From positions 235,610 through 299,609 of the forward strand of contig NZ_SRSG01000010.1 in assembly GCF_005543295.1 (NCBI RefSeq): 64,000 nucleotides of DNA, written 5' to 3'. The number at the start of each line of letters is the position of its first letter. The stretch's first letter is position 1. The notes below the pieces were generated by a model, which saw nothing but the letters and a program-made list of their open reading frames with translations, was not told the origin of the DNA and made no database searches. The stretch is from Halalkalirubrum salinum (GTDB taxonomy: Archaea > Halobacteriota > Halobacteria > Halobacteriales > Haloferacaceae). This document shows positions 8,201 to 16,352 of this stretch, in pieces. The translations under genes were made by a program, and so were the position numbers.

Positions 8201-8599
8201 ATGGCTGAAGAGAAAACCCGCATCGATTTCAACGCTCCGCGGTCCCTCGTCGAGCGCGCCGATAGTATCGTTGAAATCCTCAATATCTCTCGCACTCGCC
8301 TCTTAATCGATGCTCTAGAAGACGAACTCGAAGAACTCGCAAACGACAAAGAATTCCGTCGACGACTGAGCGAGGCCTACTACGATGGCCGGATCGAGTA
8401 TGACACCGTCGAAGCAATCCTCGGTCGTGAAGAGGCGATGCGGTTGAAACTCCTCCGGGAATCAATTACCCGGACACCTCCCATACCCAAACTCGAGAGC
8501 GACCTCCCGAGTGATGAGACGTTCTATGACGGCGAAATTGTCGAATGGACAGAGTCGAGTTCGGCTGAATCATCGGATGACAAATCACGTGGATACTGA
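8201..8599 (+). CDS. Ribbon-helix-helix antitoxin
   Basis: A 132-residue protein with an N-terminal RHH/CopG-type DNA-binding domain: the strand 'TRIDFNAPRSLVERAD' and helix 'LNISRTRLLIDALEDELEEL', within residues 5-50. An acidic tail would wrap and block the toxin. The stop overlaps the toxin start (TGATGG at 8597-8602), so translation is coupled. The 21-bp palindrome in front of it is the likely autoregulatory operator. The pair appears intact. Confidence 0.75.
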   Translation: MAEEKTRIDFNAPRSLVERADSIVEILNISRTRLLIDALEDELEELANDKEFRRRLSEAYYDGRIEYDTVEAILGREEAMRLKLLRESITRTPPIPKLESDLPSDETFYDGEIVEWTESSSAESSDDKSRGY

Positions 8600-9159
8600 T
8601 GGCAGAACAGCCCGTCGCTGTCGTCGACACGAATGTACTATTAAATCTCGCGACACCAGTCGTTGACGGGCGGACACGGGCACCTTCTGGTGCAGATCCA
8701 CTCAAAACACTCCTCACCGCCTACGATGTTCATACACCCGCAAGTGTCCTTGGCGAGGTCACCGAAGCGACAGGGGACAATGACCTCCTCGCTGCAGCTG
8801 CCGATCTCGTGCTCCAAGCAGCCAATCATGTGACGACACACGACGTTGACGATCGGACCAACGGACCACTCGATTATGGGCTCGATCGCGGAGAATCCGA
8901 TTGTATCTGGCTGGCTAACGAATTGGAGACAGACCTGTTCATCACCGATGAGTTCAATACGACCAACTACTTGTTCGTCGCCCTCGGGCTCAATGATCGG
9001 AATATTCTCTTTACGACACCGCACATCCTCTGCACACTCGGAAGCCACGAGATACTCCCCGCAGAATACGTCGATGCGGCACTCACCTACTACGTCGAAA
9101 CAAAAAACTGGGATGCACAATATGTGACCCAATTGCGGCAACTGTATCTCCGCGATTGA
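8599..9159 (+). CDS. PIN domain toxin
   Basis: A 186-residue PIN-fold ribonuclease. The acidic residues expected at the metal site are present: VVDTNVLL (Asp10), VLGEVTE, 'GESDCIWLAN' and 'LFITDEFNT'. This makes it the toxin partner of the preceding RHH antitoxin; VapC-type PIN toxins cleave tRNA or rRNA. It is longer than typical VapC (about 130 residues), with a C-terminal extension ending 'LRQLYLRD'. No damage is seen. A hairpin of the TnpB-element type follows the stop. Confidence 0.75.
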   Translation: MAEQPVAVVDTNVLLNLATPVVDGRTRAPSGADPLKTLLTAYDVHTPASVLGEVTEATGDNDLLAAAADLVLQAANHVTTHDVDDRTNGPLDYGLDRGESDCIWLANELETDLFITDEFNTTNYLFVALGLNDRNILFTTPHILCTLGSHEILPAEYVDAALTYYVETKNWDAQYVTQLRQLYLRD

Positions 9160-9162
9160 TTT

Positions 9163-9186
9163 CCTCTCCGCGCTGAAGCGCGAGGA
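9163..9186. repeat. GC-rich hairpin, scar of an IS1341-type end or terminator
   Basis: The core CGCGCT-GA-AGCGCG is a perfect stem with a GA turn, flanked by CCTC and GAGG. It has the same design as the tnpB-element hairpins elsewhere in this window (arm, GA, arm), and 'gaggattcctct' follows. No transposase lies nearby, so it is either a leftover IS end or a terminator for the PIN gene. Confidence 0.45.
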
Positions 9187-9228
9187 TTCCTCTGTGGGGG
9201 AAGCGACAGTCCCGTGGACACTGCTCGA

Positions 9229-9702
9229 TCACCGAACCGAAACGATCTCGACGTCAAGGACGAGCGTTCGCCCTGCGAGTTCGTGGTTGAAATCCACCTC
9301 GACGACGTCGTCGCGGATCGCCGTCACGTCTCCGTGCATCCCGTTTTCGGCGTGGACGTGCAGCCCGATTTCCGGCGGTTCCCCGACCATCCCCTCGAAG
9401 GTTTCGCGATCGTACTCACGGATTTTCTCGGGGTCGAACTCGCCGTAGGCCTCCTCGGGTTCGATTTCGATCGTTGCTTCCTCGCCGGCAGCGAGCCCAA
9501 TGATTGCCTCCTCGAGTCCCTCGATCACCGCCCCCTCGCCGACGACGAACGACAGCGGAGTGTAATCGTCTGGATCGCGTCCCTGTGCCTCTGCGAGCCC
9601 TGAATCGGCCGCGACCTCCCACTGGGAGGTCCCGAAGACGGTGCCGTCGGGGAAGCGGCCGGTATACTCGACGACCACGTGGTCGCCCGGTTCGATGCTC
9701 AT
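9229..9702 (-). CDS. FKBP-type peptidyl-prolyl isomerase (SlyD-like)
   Basis: A 157-residue FKBP/SlyD-type foldase. Residues 1-70 give the FKBP half ('DHVVVEYTGRFPDGTVFGTS', 'VVGEGAVIEGLEEAIIGL'). Residues about 75-130 form the inserted IF chaperone domain ('PEEAYGEFDPEKIREYDRE'). The FKBP fold then closes with 'VDFNHELAGRTLVLDVEIV'. It would catalyse cis-trans proline isomerisation in the cytoplasm. There is no signal peptide and no His-rich tail. It is a single gene. Confidence 0.9.
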   Translation of the reverse strand: MSIEPGDHVVVEYTGRFPDGTVFGTSQWEVAADSGLAEAQGRDPDDYTPLSFVVGEGAVIEGLEEAIIGLAAGEEATIEIEPEEAYGEFDPEKIREYDRETFEGMVGEPPEIGLHVHAENGMHGDVTAIRDDVVEVDFNHELAGRTLVLDVEIVSVR

Positions 9703-9811
9703 AGAGGCCGTTCTGTGCGACCAGGGTAAGGTTCGTCGATCGTGGCGACTTGCGGAGAGTTACACACTCTGGCAGGGAGACGGGGATCAGTCCAGTTCCA
9801 CGCCGCTTTTG

Positions 9812-10102
9812 CTAATCGTCACCCGGTTTGTAGGCCCCGGGGCGTTTTTCAATAGTATAAATCCATACCGTTTGGTCAGTCTGAGTTGCCTTACAACCGA
9901 GCCGAAACGCACCGATTCGGAGTTTTGAGTGGGGCACACCAGTAAGCGGCTCCAGGTAGTCGATCGGATCGCGCCACTGGTCGGTAACGATCTCATCGAG
10001 CTTTGAGACAATACGCTCCTGTTCGTGCGACTGGAGCTTCTCGTACGCCCGTTTTGCAGGCTCAGTGAACTTTTAATCCCACTCGTCGTCACTCGCTGGC
10101 AT
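9812..10102 (-). pseudogene. relE: RelE-family toxin with in-frame stop
   Basis: Starting from the ATG at 10102 the frame reads MPASDDEWD, then TAA, then a RelE/ParE toxin of about 86 residues ('KFTEPAKRAYEKL', 'RIVSKLDEIVTDQW', 'LRIGAFRLGCKA', 'VWIYTIEKR'). It ends at TAG 9812-9814. The only lesion visible is the stop at codon 10, where homologues would have an aromatic residue. RelE toxins cleave mRNA on the ribosome. The start overlaps the end of the antitoxin gene. A restart at an internal codon cannot be excluded, but no good one is seen. Confidence 0.7.
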
Positions 10103-10461
10103 TCGTATCTTGATTCAGACCTGCTCGAATCTCGTCGCTGCTGTAGGTTCGCCCCTCGCCGGTCGCCAGTTGGTGTTCGCTAGCGGCGATGTCCTTCCAC
10201 CCCTTACCAGTAGTTGGCAATATGATCCAGATTTATATACGAATCCGACTGAATAGCGACTGGAACGGCATTATACGCGTTCCGAATTGAATAAAGACAA
10301 TCAAATTGCCAACAACTGTTACGCGAGAACGAGGGATGCTTGATAGCATCCCGGAGCGCCTATCGAATAAACTCGCTTCGGGACGGGAAGTTTTCGGCCC
10401 GCCACGTCGCATCAAGATCGTCGAGAAACGCCTGTGGAATCTTGAGCGTGATCGTCGTCAT
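10089..10461 (-). pseudogene. RHH-type antitoxin split by a MITE and a stop codon
   Basis: The start is ATG at 10461 (MTTITLKIPQAFLDDLD). The RHH helices continue to 'SRSEFIR', then a TAG, then 'ALRDAIKHPSFSR'. A 111-bp insertion follows. The rest ('KGWKDIAASEHQL', 'YSSDEIRAGLNQD') resumes after it and ends at TGA 10089-10091, overlapping relE. Removing the insertion and one target repeat joins 'SFSR' to 'KGWKD' in frame. The antitoxin was therefore intact once, and has taken two hits. Confidence 0.75.
10208..10318. mobile_element. 111-bp MITE with 13-bp inverted ends
   Basis: The ends CAGTAGTTGGCAA (10208-10220) and TTGCCAACAACTG (10306-10318) are inverted repeats with one mismatch. They are flanked by a direct TTAC duplication (10204-10207 and 10319-10322). 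The interior is AT-rich and non-coding. It interrupts the antitoxin gene, and deleting it with one TTAC restores that frame. No full-length parent transposon is in the window. Confidence 0.85.
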
Positions 10462-10553
10462 GTTGGGGTCGTCGTTGGCCCCCGCGTCAGCATCGGATAT
10501 ACCTGCGTATTACGTGCGTATTATGGTAAGCGTTGTCGATGGGTGAGGATGAA

Positions 10554-11573
10554 TCAGAGAATACCCGCGACCCCGATCGCTTCCAGAAGTGGCACACCGG
10601 CAACAATCGAGCCGAGGAGGTACCCGCCGATCGCCCCGCCGTTCAGAAGCGGCAACCCGGCGTGTGCTCGGCCTTTCAGGACCATCCACATGAGCACGAG
10701 CAATCCGAGAAGGGTGCCGATCGCCGCAGCTAGTGCCGGCGTGTTGAGCTCGATAAGCGGGAGGTTGTAGTTCGGTGCCGAAGAAAAGAACGCGGCACTG
10801 GCAACGAGGACCGCAGGGATCACCGCATCGCCGAGGCCGATAAACAGGGCGTCACGATCGCCGATCGGGTTCGGGTTCGCGTTCGCGTTCGCGTCCGCGT
10901 CGGCTTCCTGAACTGCCGTGTCATTGCTTTCCGTGTTGTCAGCGGCTGTTGTAGCCTCGTTTCCGTCCTGATCGTTCTCACTAATGGGCGATCGATCCTC
11001 GTCGAACATTGAGTACGACAGCGAGAGGGGAACGACGAGGATGACTGGGATTCGAAGGTCCATGACACCGTCGGCGAGATCGAGCATGTGTTCGGTGCCG
11101 TAGACACTGATCGCGTCGTACACCGCAAGGACCGACAGGAGGATCAACGCCGGGAGGAGCCCGAATGAGATCCCGAACAGTCCCGCCGCGCCTGCGCCCA
11201 TCAACACGCCAGCGGTGTCGATGACGTACCACTCTGGGTAGACAAACAGCGCGATCGCGACGATCGCTCCCAGCCCAATACTGACCAGGGGCGAAAACAG
11301 CGCTGAAAAGACGTAGAATGCGAGCATCCCGCTGACAAAAATGATGAGCCCACGGATGATCCAATCGAGGTCGTATTTGAACGCCGCGAGCATGAGCACA
11401 GTCGCGATGAGAATCGCCCCAATGTAGACGACGCTGTTTGTCGGATCGTCGGGGTTCTCGACGGCCTGGTATCCCTGCTCGAAGAACGTCTGGACGAGCG
11501 CGAGCGACCCAGCCTGCACGAGGACGAAAAGCAACACCGCAAAGGCGACGCCGCGGTACGCACGGGAGGTCAT
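10554..11573 (-). CDS. Presenilin-family intramembrane aspartyl protease
   Basis: A 339-residue protein with about nine membrane helices and the family's catalytic signature. 'AVYDAISVYGTEHM' gives the YD aspartate and 'IGLGDAVIPA' the GxGD aspartate. The PAL-like motif appears as 'AGLPLLNGGAIGG' near the C-terminus, so the usual PAL reads LPLLN. A long acidic, Asn/Ala-rich loop (about residues 205-245) separates the two catalytic helices. The archaeal PSH family cuts substrates within the membrane. It lies downstream of srp19 and gar1. Confidence 0.88.
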   Translation of the reverse strand: MTSRAYRGVAFAVLLFVLVQAGSLALVQTFFEQGYQAVENPDDPTNSVVYIGAILIATVLMLAAFKYDLDWIIRGLIIFVSGMLAFYVFSALFSPLVSIGLGAIVAIALFVYPEWYVIDTAGVLMGAGAAGLFGISFGLLPALILLSVLAVYDAISVYGTEHMLDLADGVMDLRIPVILVVPLSLSYSMFDEDRSPISENDQDGNEATTAADNTESNDTAVQEADADANANANPNPIGDRDALFIGLGDAVIPAVLVASAAFFSSAPNYNLPLIELNTPALAAAIGTLLGLLVLMWMVLKGRAHAGLPLLNGGAIGGYLLGSIVAGVPLLEAIGVAGIL

Positions 11574-11679
11574 TGGTCGGTATTATGGGAGGGGCCGTTT
11601 GCCGGTTGTGGTTTGCTGCGGAACGATCGGCCGGTCAGTCACCGCGGCTGGCGCGTCTCACTGGCGATCGGCTGGGCGA

Positions 11680-11925
11680 TCAGCGCGCGTAGAGCTTCTG
11701 GCCGACAATCTCCGCGAGCGTCCGCGAGCCGGTGAGCGTGATCCCAATGTAGGGCCGATCGACCGGTCCAAACACGTCGACGACCCGGCCGACCGTCGTC
11801 ATGGATTCGTCGATAACCATCGTCCCGATGTCGGGATAGGCGGCGTCTTCACAGCGGACGATCGCTAGTCCGCCGGCGGTTCGAGAAACCGTCCCGACGC
11901 GCGTGAGGCTCACGTGATCACCCAC
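11680..11925 (-). CDS. gar1: H/ACA RNA-protein complex component Gar1
   Basis: An 81-residue beta-barrel protein of the Gar1 family ('VGTVSRTAGGLAIVR', 'VGRVVDVFGPVDRPYIGI'). Gar1 joins Cbf5, Nop10 and L7Ae in the H/ACA particle that guides pseudouridylation of rRNA and releases product. The start is GTG at 11925. It follows srp19 by 19 bases, a common haloarchaeal pairing, so they are probably one transcript. Confidence 0.85.
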   Translation of the reverse strand: MGDHVSLTRVGTVSRTAGGLAIVRCEDAAYPDIGTMVIDESMTTVGRVVDVFGPVDRPYIGITLTGSRTLAEIVGQKLYAR

Positions 11926-11944
11926 AAGAGAATGCCTCGGGTCA

Positions 11945-12223
11945 TCAGTCTCTGAGGATCCCTAGATAGGCGGCAACCGCATGCACAAGGTCGTTTTTGG
12001 AGGAGTCGTCCGATCGATTCACGAGCACTCGCCCGCGAGCCTCGTACTCTCTTGAGTACGTCGCGTCGCGTTCGATTGTGGCATCGTAGCCGATCTGCTG
12101 GACAGCCTTCGCCAGTTCGTCGACGGTCGGCTCCTCGACTGCGAGGTCTTCGGGAACCCGTCGGCCGTCCGAGCGGCTCAACTCGGCGTCGAAGTACGCA
12201 GGGTAGATGACGTTTTCGACCAT
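11945..12223 (-). CDS. srp19: Signal recognition particle subunit SRP19
   Basis: A 92-residue SRP19. It begins '[23 protein letters not shown]', the typical archaeal start with the RNA-binding Y-P and GRR residues, and ends with a basic region ('[18 protein letters not shown]'). SRP19 binds the tips of helices 6 and 8 of 7S RNA and prepares it for SRP54. It heads a probable two-gene unit with gar1. Length is normal. Confidence 0.9.
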   Translation of the reverse strand: MVENVIYPAYFDAELSRSDGRRVPEDLAVEEPTVDELAKAVQQIGYDATIERDATYSREYEARGRVLVNRSDDSSKNDLVHAVAAYLGILRD

Positions 12224-12310
12224 GCAAGAGGTGGCGCGGCCGATCGTAATACCGTTTCGGAGCGCGGCGGCGATTACGGTGGCCGCGGTATTCGACGAGT
12301 CTGCGACGGC

Positions 12311-13462
12311 TTATCGATCCCGGCGCGCGAGCAGGGCGCTCAACGCGATCGCGAGTGCTGCGGCGGCGATTCCGAATCCGGGAACGCCGTCGTCGGCGGT
12401 GGAGTCACTCTCTTCGGCATCGTCTTCCCCATCATCTGTGGCCGTATCTTCATCGTCGGTAGAGAGCCGATCGCGCGCTTCCTCGCGACTCACAAAGTCG
12501 CCCTCGTCGTAGGCGTCAGGATGGAGCTGCATCGTGATGTTTTGCGTCGCGTATACCACGCTGCGTGGTGCAGGCTGGTTGAGATAGTTCACGTCAACGC
12601 TGGCCGTGGCATTCTCTTGTCCAGCTGTCGTCGAGGCGTAGGGCTCTTCATCGACGATGTATCCGGTGTTTTCAGTTATCAGAAGGACTTCAGGATCGAG
12701 TTCGAGGATGCGCTCGTCGTTCATCTGCTGGTAGCCGTTGAACTCTTCAGCGCCGAGGTTCTCCGCGCCAGAGGTGACGACAATTTCGTGGATGAACGTC
12801 TCCCCACCGACGACGTATCCGCCGCCGAGTGGGTACATGAGTCCAGGACGATCGACGTCTGCAGTTGCATTCTCGACCGACTCGACGTTCGCGTCCATCC
12901 AGGCGATTGCCTCAGCGGCTCCCTCGCAGTTGCCCGTTAGCTGCCCGGTGACTTCTGTTGCCGTCGCGACGTCTTCAAAGTCAGTATCCTCTGGGAAGTG
13001 ATAGACCGTGATTCCGGTGTCGCGCAGCGCGGCGATCGTCTCCTCGTCGGTCGAGTTCGGCGCGAGTACGAGATCCGGCTCTGTCGCGACGACTCGTTCA
13101 ACGCTCACACCGATGTCCGTCGAGGAGACGTTCGCCACGTCATCGTTCGGCATCCCCTCCAGGTAGTGGGCGAACTGGGAGGTGCCAACAACCTGCTCTC
13201 TGCCGCCGATCTCCCACATGATCTGGGCGGCGCTCGGGTTCGTCGTCGTCACCCGTTCGGGGCGCTCTTCAATTGTCACTGTTTCGCCGGTTGCGTCTGT
13301 CACCTCGATCGGAAACTCACAGGATGCGTCGACCTGTGGATTGGCGTCTGAACGATCCGATACGCTCGCAGGCCCGATCGCTGCGGCGGGCGCGGCGGCG
13401 AGCATCGAAATCACAAGCAACGCCGCGAGGGCAATCGAACCGATCAGCTGTCTGTCTCGCAT
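12311..13462 (-). CDS. btuF: Corrinoid ABC transporter substrate-binding protein, PGF-CTERM anchored
   Basis: A 383-residue secreted binding protein. It has a Sec-type signal peptide (residues 1-28, ending AAPAAA) and then a class III periplasmic-binding domain ('RPERVTTTNPSAAQIMWEIGG', 'DLVLAPNSTDEETIAAL'). An Asp/Glu/Thr-rich linker leads to a C-terminal PGF-CTERM tail (VPGFGIAAAALAIALSALLARR). The tail predicts processing by archaeosortase A, encoded at 30300. It is divergent from btuCD with only about 40-60 bases between, so the two units share a control region. Confidence 0.85.
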   Translation of the reverse strand: MRDRQLIGSIALAALLVISMLAAAPAAAIGPASVSDRSDANPQVDASCEFPIEVTDATGETVTIEERPERVTTTNPSAAQIMWEIGGREQVVGTSQFAHYLEGMPNDDVANVSSTDIGVSVERVVATEPDLVLAPNSTDEETIAALRDTGITVYHFPEDTDFEDVATATEVTGQLTGNCEGAAEAIAWMDANVESVENATADVDRPGLMYPLGGGYVVGGETFIHEIVVTSGAENLGAEEFNGYQQMNDERILELDPEVLLITENTGYIVDEEPYASTTAGQENATASVDVNYLNQPAPRSVVYATQNITMQLHPDAYDEGDFVSREEARDRLSTDDEDTATDDGEDDAEESDSTADDGVPGFGIAAAALAIALSALLARRDR

Positions 13463-13483
13463 TATCCAGATCCAGACGCTAAC

Positions 13484-13498
13484 CCAATAAGTATTTAT
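13484..13498. promoter_or_regulatory. Shared TATA region between btuF and btuCD
   Basis: The motif ataagtatttatc lies about 27 bases before the btuF ATG (13462) and, in the other direction, about 26 bases before the ATG at 13523. It reads as a TATA-like box on both strands. Such compact spacing suggests the two divergent units compete or are co-regulated. I see no cobalamin riboswitch. Confidence 0.4.
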
Positions 13499-13522
13499 CT
13501 AATGCAAGTGCGTTTGCAAACA

Positions 13523-14629
13523 ATGGGCGTTCGACAGCGAGCAGCAACGTACTCCGCAGCGTTAGCAGTGCTACTCGCGGTCGTTATGACAGTCAGCGCG
13601 GGAATGGGGCCGGTATACATCGAGCCGATCGCGGTGACGAAGGTCATCCTGAACGCGGTTGCAGTCCCGGTGGGAATGACTCTCTCGTCGACGCCGATCA
13701 GCGCCGGTCCGCTGCAGGCACCGGCGATCGAACTCGTCTGGCACGCGCCGTTTTCGTTCGGGACCGAACGCGTTCACGAGCAGATCGTCCTTGGCGTCCG
13801 ATTACCGCGGATTATCCTCGGGGCGACAGTCGGGTTCGCGCTCGCGACCGCGGGGACGGTCATGCAGGGGTTTTTCAAGAACCCGATGGCCGATCCGTCG
13901 ATTATCGGCGTTTCTTCGGGAGCGGCCGTCGGCGCGGTCGCGTTCATCGTCGTTCCGTCTGCGATTCCCTTCGGTATTGGGTTACGCGGCGCCGCGTTTG
14001 TGGGTGCGGTCGTCACCGCGTTTCTCGTGTACCTGATCGCCACCCAGAGCGGGCGAACGCCGGTCGCGACACTCTTGCTCGCAGGGATCGCCGTGCAGGC
14101 GTTTCTCAGCGCAGTGATCTCGTTTTTGCAGTTGTACAGCGGCGAGAGTCTCCGACAGGTCGTCCACTGGCTGATGGGCCACCTCGGCAACGCCCGCTGG
14201 GGAGACGTGGGTGTGACCGTCGTGTTAGTGCCCGCGTTGTTCGTGATCATCCTCGCGTACGGGCGCGATCTGAACGTGTTGTTGCTGGGCGAAGCGGACG
14301 CGAAGAGTCTCGGGGTGGAGGTCGAACGGACGAAGAAGATCCTGCTCGTGTTGTCGAGTGTTATCACTGCCGCCGGGGTGGCTGTCTCGGGCGTGATCGG
14401 CTTCGTCGGCCTGATTGTTCCCCATATGGTCCGGCTGATTGTCGGCCCTGACCACCGGGTGTTGTTGCCCACCGCGGCGCTCGCCGGTGCGTCGTTTCTT
14501 GTGCTCACCGACACGATCGCCCGGACTGCCCTCGGTGGGTCTGACATCCCCGTCGGCGTCGTGACCGCGGCGCTCGGGGCCCCGTTTTTTTTGTACCTGC
14601 TTCGATCCCGGGAGGTGCATTCGCTGTGA
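13523..14629 (+). CDS. btuC: Corrinoid ABC transporter permease
   Basis: A FecCD/BtuC-type permease of about 368 residues with roughly ten membrane helices. Family motifs include 'GVRLPRIILGATVGFALATAG' near residue 95 and 'GFVGLIVPHMVRLIVGPDHR' near residue 300; the latter contacts the ATPase. The ATG at 13502 would add seven residues, but the TATA position favours 13523. The stop overlaps the btuD start by four bases (GTGA). With BtuF and BtuD it forms a vitamin B12 or cobinamide importer. Confidence 0.88.
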   Translation: MGVRQRAATYSAALAVLLAVVMTVSAGMGPVYIEPIAVTKVILNAVAVPVGMTLSSTPISAGPLQAPAIELVWHAPFSFGTERVHEQIVLGVRLPRIILGATVGFALATAGTVMQGFFKNPMADPSIIGVSSGAAVGAVAFIVVPSAIPFGIGLRGAAFVGAVVTAFLVYLIATQSGRTPVATLLLAGIAVQAFLSAVISFLQLYSGESLRQVVHWLMGHLGNARWGDVGVTVVLVPALFVIILAYGRDLNVLLLGEADAKSLGVEVERTKKILLVLSSVITAAGVAVSGVIGFVGLIVPHMVRLIVGPDHRVLLPTAALAGASFLVLTDTIARTALGGSDIPVGVVTAALGAPFFLYLLRSREVHSL

Positions 14630-15951
14630 GTAACGTGCACGCTGTAGGGTCCACGAGTGAGGACACAGCCACAACCGAGGACACAGCCACAACCGAGGAC
14701 ACAGCCACAACCGAGGACACAACGGAGCCGATCGTGTCGGTCGAGAATCTCAGGGTTTCACTCGGCGGAACAGACGTGCTTCATGACGTCTCGATCGACG
14801 TACCCGAGGGGCGGTTGGTCGGACTGATCGGCCCGAACGGCGCAGGCAAGACGACGCTGCTTCGGGCGATCAACGGAACCGTGTCGATCGATTCGGGGCG
14901 TGTAACCGTCGCGGGCGTTGACGCGGCGACCTGTTCGTCGCGTCGACTCGCACGGCTTGTCGCAACCGTCCCACAGACGACGACGCTGTCGTTCGGGTTT
15001 TCAGTCCGTGAGACGATCGAAATGGGCAGACACCCACACATTTCGCGGTTCGGCGCGATGGACGACACCGACGTGGCGGCCGTCGAATCGGCGATGGCGG
15101 CGACGGCGGTCGAAGCACTGGCCGATCGGTCGATCACCGACGTCAGCGGCGGCGAGCGCCAGCGGGTGTTGCTCGCACGGGCGGTAGCTCAGGAGACGCC
15201 GGTGTTGGTCCTCGACGAGCCGACCGCGAACCTCGATATCAATCACGCCGCACGCACGCTGGAGTTGGTCCGAGACGCCGTAACGAGCGAAGCGCTCTCG
15301 GGTCGGGCGGCGATCGCTGCAATCCACGACCTCGATTTGGCCGCGCGCTACTGCGACGAGTTGGTGTTGCTTGCTGATGGCGAAATCAAAGCATACGGCT
15401 CTCCGGAGGCCGTGCTGTCGGCGGAATCGATCGGCTCGGCGTTCGCCACGGAGGTGGCGATCGGAACCGATCCAGTCACCGCAACCGAGCGGGTCGTGCC
15501 GCGGGCGACAGTCCCAGCAGGTGCCGCAGATACCGATTGTTACGTCCACGTCCTCGGTTCTGGGATGCTTGCCCGCGAGACGATCGCTCGGCTCGCTGAG
15601 ACGGGGTGTTCAGGGAGCGTTGGACCGATTCCGACAGGCGATATCGCCGCCGAGACAGCGCGGCTCAACGGGTTCTCGATCGTCGACGCACCCGCGTTCA
15701 GGTCGCTTTCGATGACTGTGAAAGATCGGGTTCGAGCGCGCTGTCAGGAGTCCGATGCGGTGGTGGTAACTGAGGCGATCGACTCCTGGCAACGACGCCT
15801 GCTCGCTGGGCTCGACTGTGAGACGATCGCGGTAAGCGGTGGACCAACACAATCCACCGAGGGTTCTCCTGCGGGCAATGCAGACAGCGTCGATCACCGG
15901 TGTTCGGTCGAAGAGTTGGTCGGCGAACTGTTCGATCGCGACGAGACATGA
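14626..15951 (+). CDS. btuD: Corrinoid ABC transporter ATP-binding protein
   Basis: A 441-residue ATPase starting at GTG 14626. After an odd Thr/Glu-rich leader come Walker A (GPNGAGKTT), the signature (VSGGERQR), Walker B (VLVLDEPTANLD) and the switch His (IHDLD). Residues about 290-420 form an extra C-terminal domain ('VHVLGSGMLARETIARL', 'SDAVVVTEAIDSWQRRL'). This extension is found in haloarchaeal BtuD proteins, and its role is unclear. It completes the importer with btuC, to which it is translationally coupled. Confidence 0.85.
   Translation: MSNVHAVGSTSEDTATTEDTATTEDTATTEDTTEPIVSVENLRVSLGGTDVLHDVSIDVPEGRLVGLIGPNGAGKTTLLRAINGTVSIDSGRVTVAGVDAATCSSRRLARLVATVPQTTTLSFGFSVRETIEMGRHPHISRFGAMDDTDVAAVESAMAATAVEALADRSITDVSGGERQRVLLARAVAQETPVLVLDEPTANLDINHAARTLELVRDAVTSEALSGRAAIAAIHDLDLAARYCDELVLLADGEIKAYGSPEAVLSAESIGSAFATEVAIGTDPVTATERVVPRATVPAGAADTDCYVHVLGSGMLARETIARLAETGCSGSVGPIPTGDIAAETARLNGFSIVDAPAFRSLSMTVKDRVRARCQESDAVVVTEAIDSWQRRLLAGLDCETIAVSGGPTQSTEGSPAGNADSVDHRCSVEELVGELFDRDET
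14659..14721 (+). repeat. 18-bp tandem repeat in the btuD leader
   Basis: Three exact copies of GAGGACACAGCCACAACC and half of a fourth, encoding EDTATT repeats before the ATPase domain. Eighteen bases keep the frame whatever the copy number, so length can vary without loss of function. Confidence 0.85.
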
Positions 15952-15973
15952 GAGACGGCGCGATTCGCTAGCG

Positions 15974-16255
15974 TCAGACTCGCCAGCGATCGTGGAGTCG
16001 ATCGCCGACGATCGTGCCGATCAACACGGAGATGACGACGAACGAGCCAACAGAGATGAGCACAAACGTGAGCCACTGAGAGATGGGGTCGGTTGGGGGC
16101 CACAGGAATCGCCTCGACGCAGCGACCGCATCACGGAAGACAACGAGTTGGAGGAGGGCGACGACCGCGCTCACCACCGCGCGGGTTTTGAGCCGCTCGA
16201 TCGACGGACCGGGATTTGGCTGCGGAAACCGATCGTCGTCAGGGAGCTCGTCCAT
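15974..16255 (-). CDS. Small membrane protein, haloarchaeal hypothetical
   Basis: A 93-residue protein from the ATG at 16255, with an acidic proline-rich N-terminus and two membrane helices (about residues 26-47 and 60-82). It ends in a basic tail ('GDRLHDRWRV'). It converges with btuD and is divergent from trm5. I do not recognise a named family. Confidence 0.6.
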   Translation of the reverse strand: MDELPDDDRFPQPNPGPSIERLKTRAVVSAVVALLQLVVFRDAVAASRRFLWPPTDPISQWLTFVLISVGSFVVISVLIGTIVGDRLHDRWRV

Positions 16256-16352
16256 GCGAGCGGTAGCAGGTGCGATCGAAAAGGGTCGTCGGTCACAGTG
16301 CGATTCAGAATAAAACGGTTCGCTTACCCGCGTACACTGCGATCGGTTTCGT

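Noticed and set aside
10554..11573. Presenilin-like gene as inactive because PAL is not exact
   Set aside because: Both catalytic Asp motifs (YD and GLGD) are intact and the LPLLN motif is an acceptable PAL-like variant.
13463..13522. Cobalamin riboswitch upstream of btu genes
   Set aside because: The divergent gap is far too short and contains only a TATA-like element.
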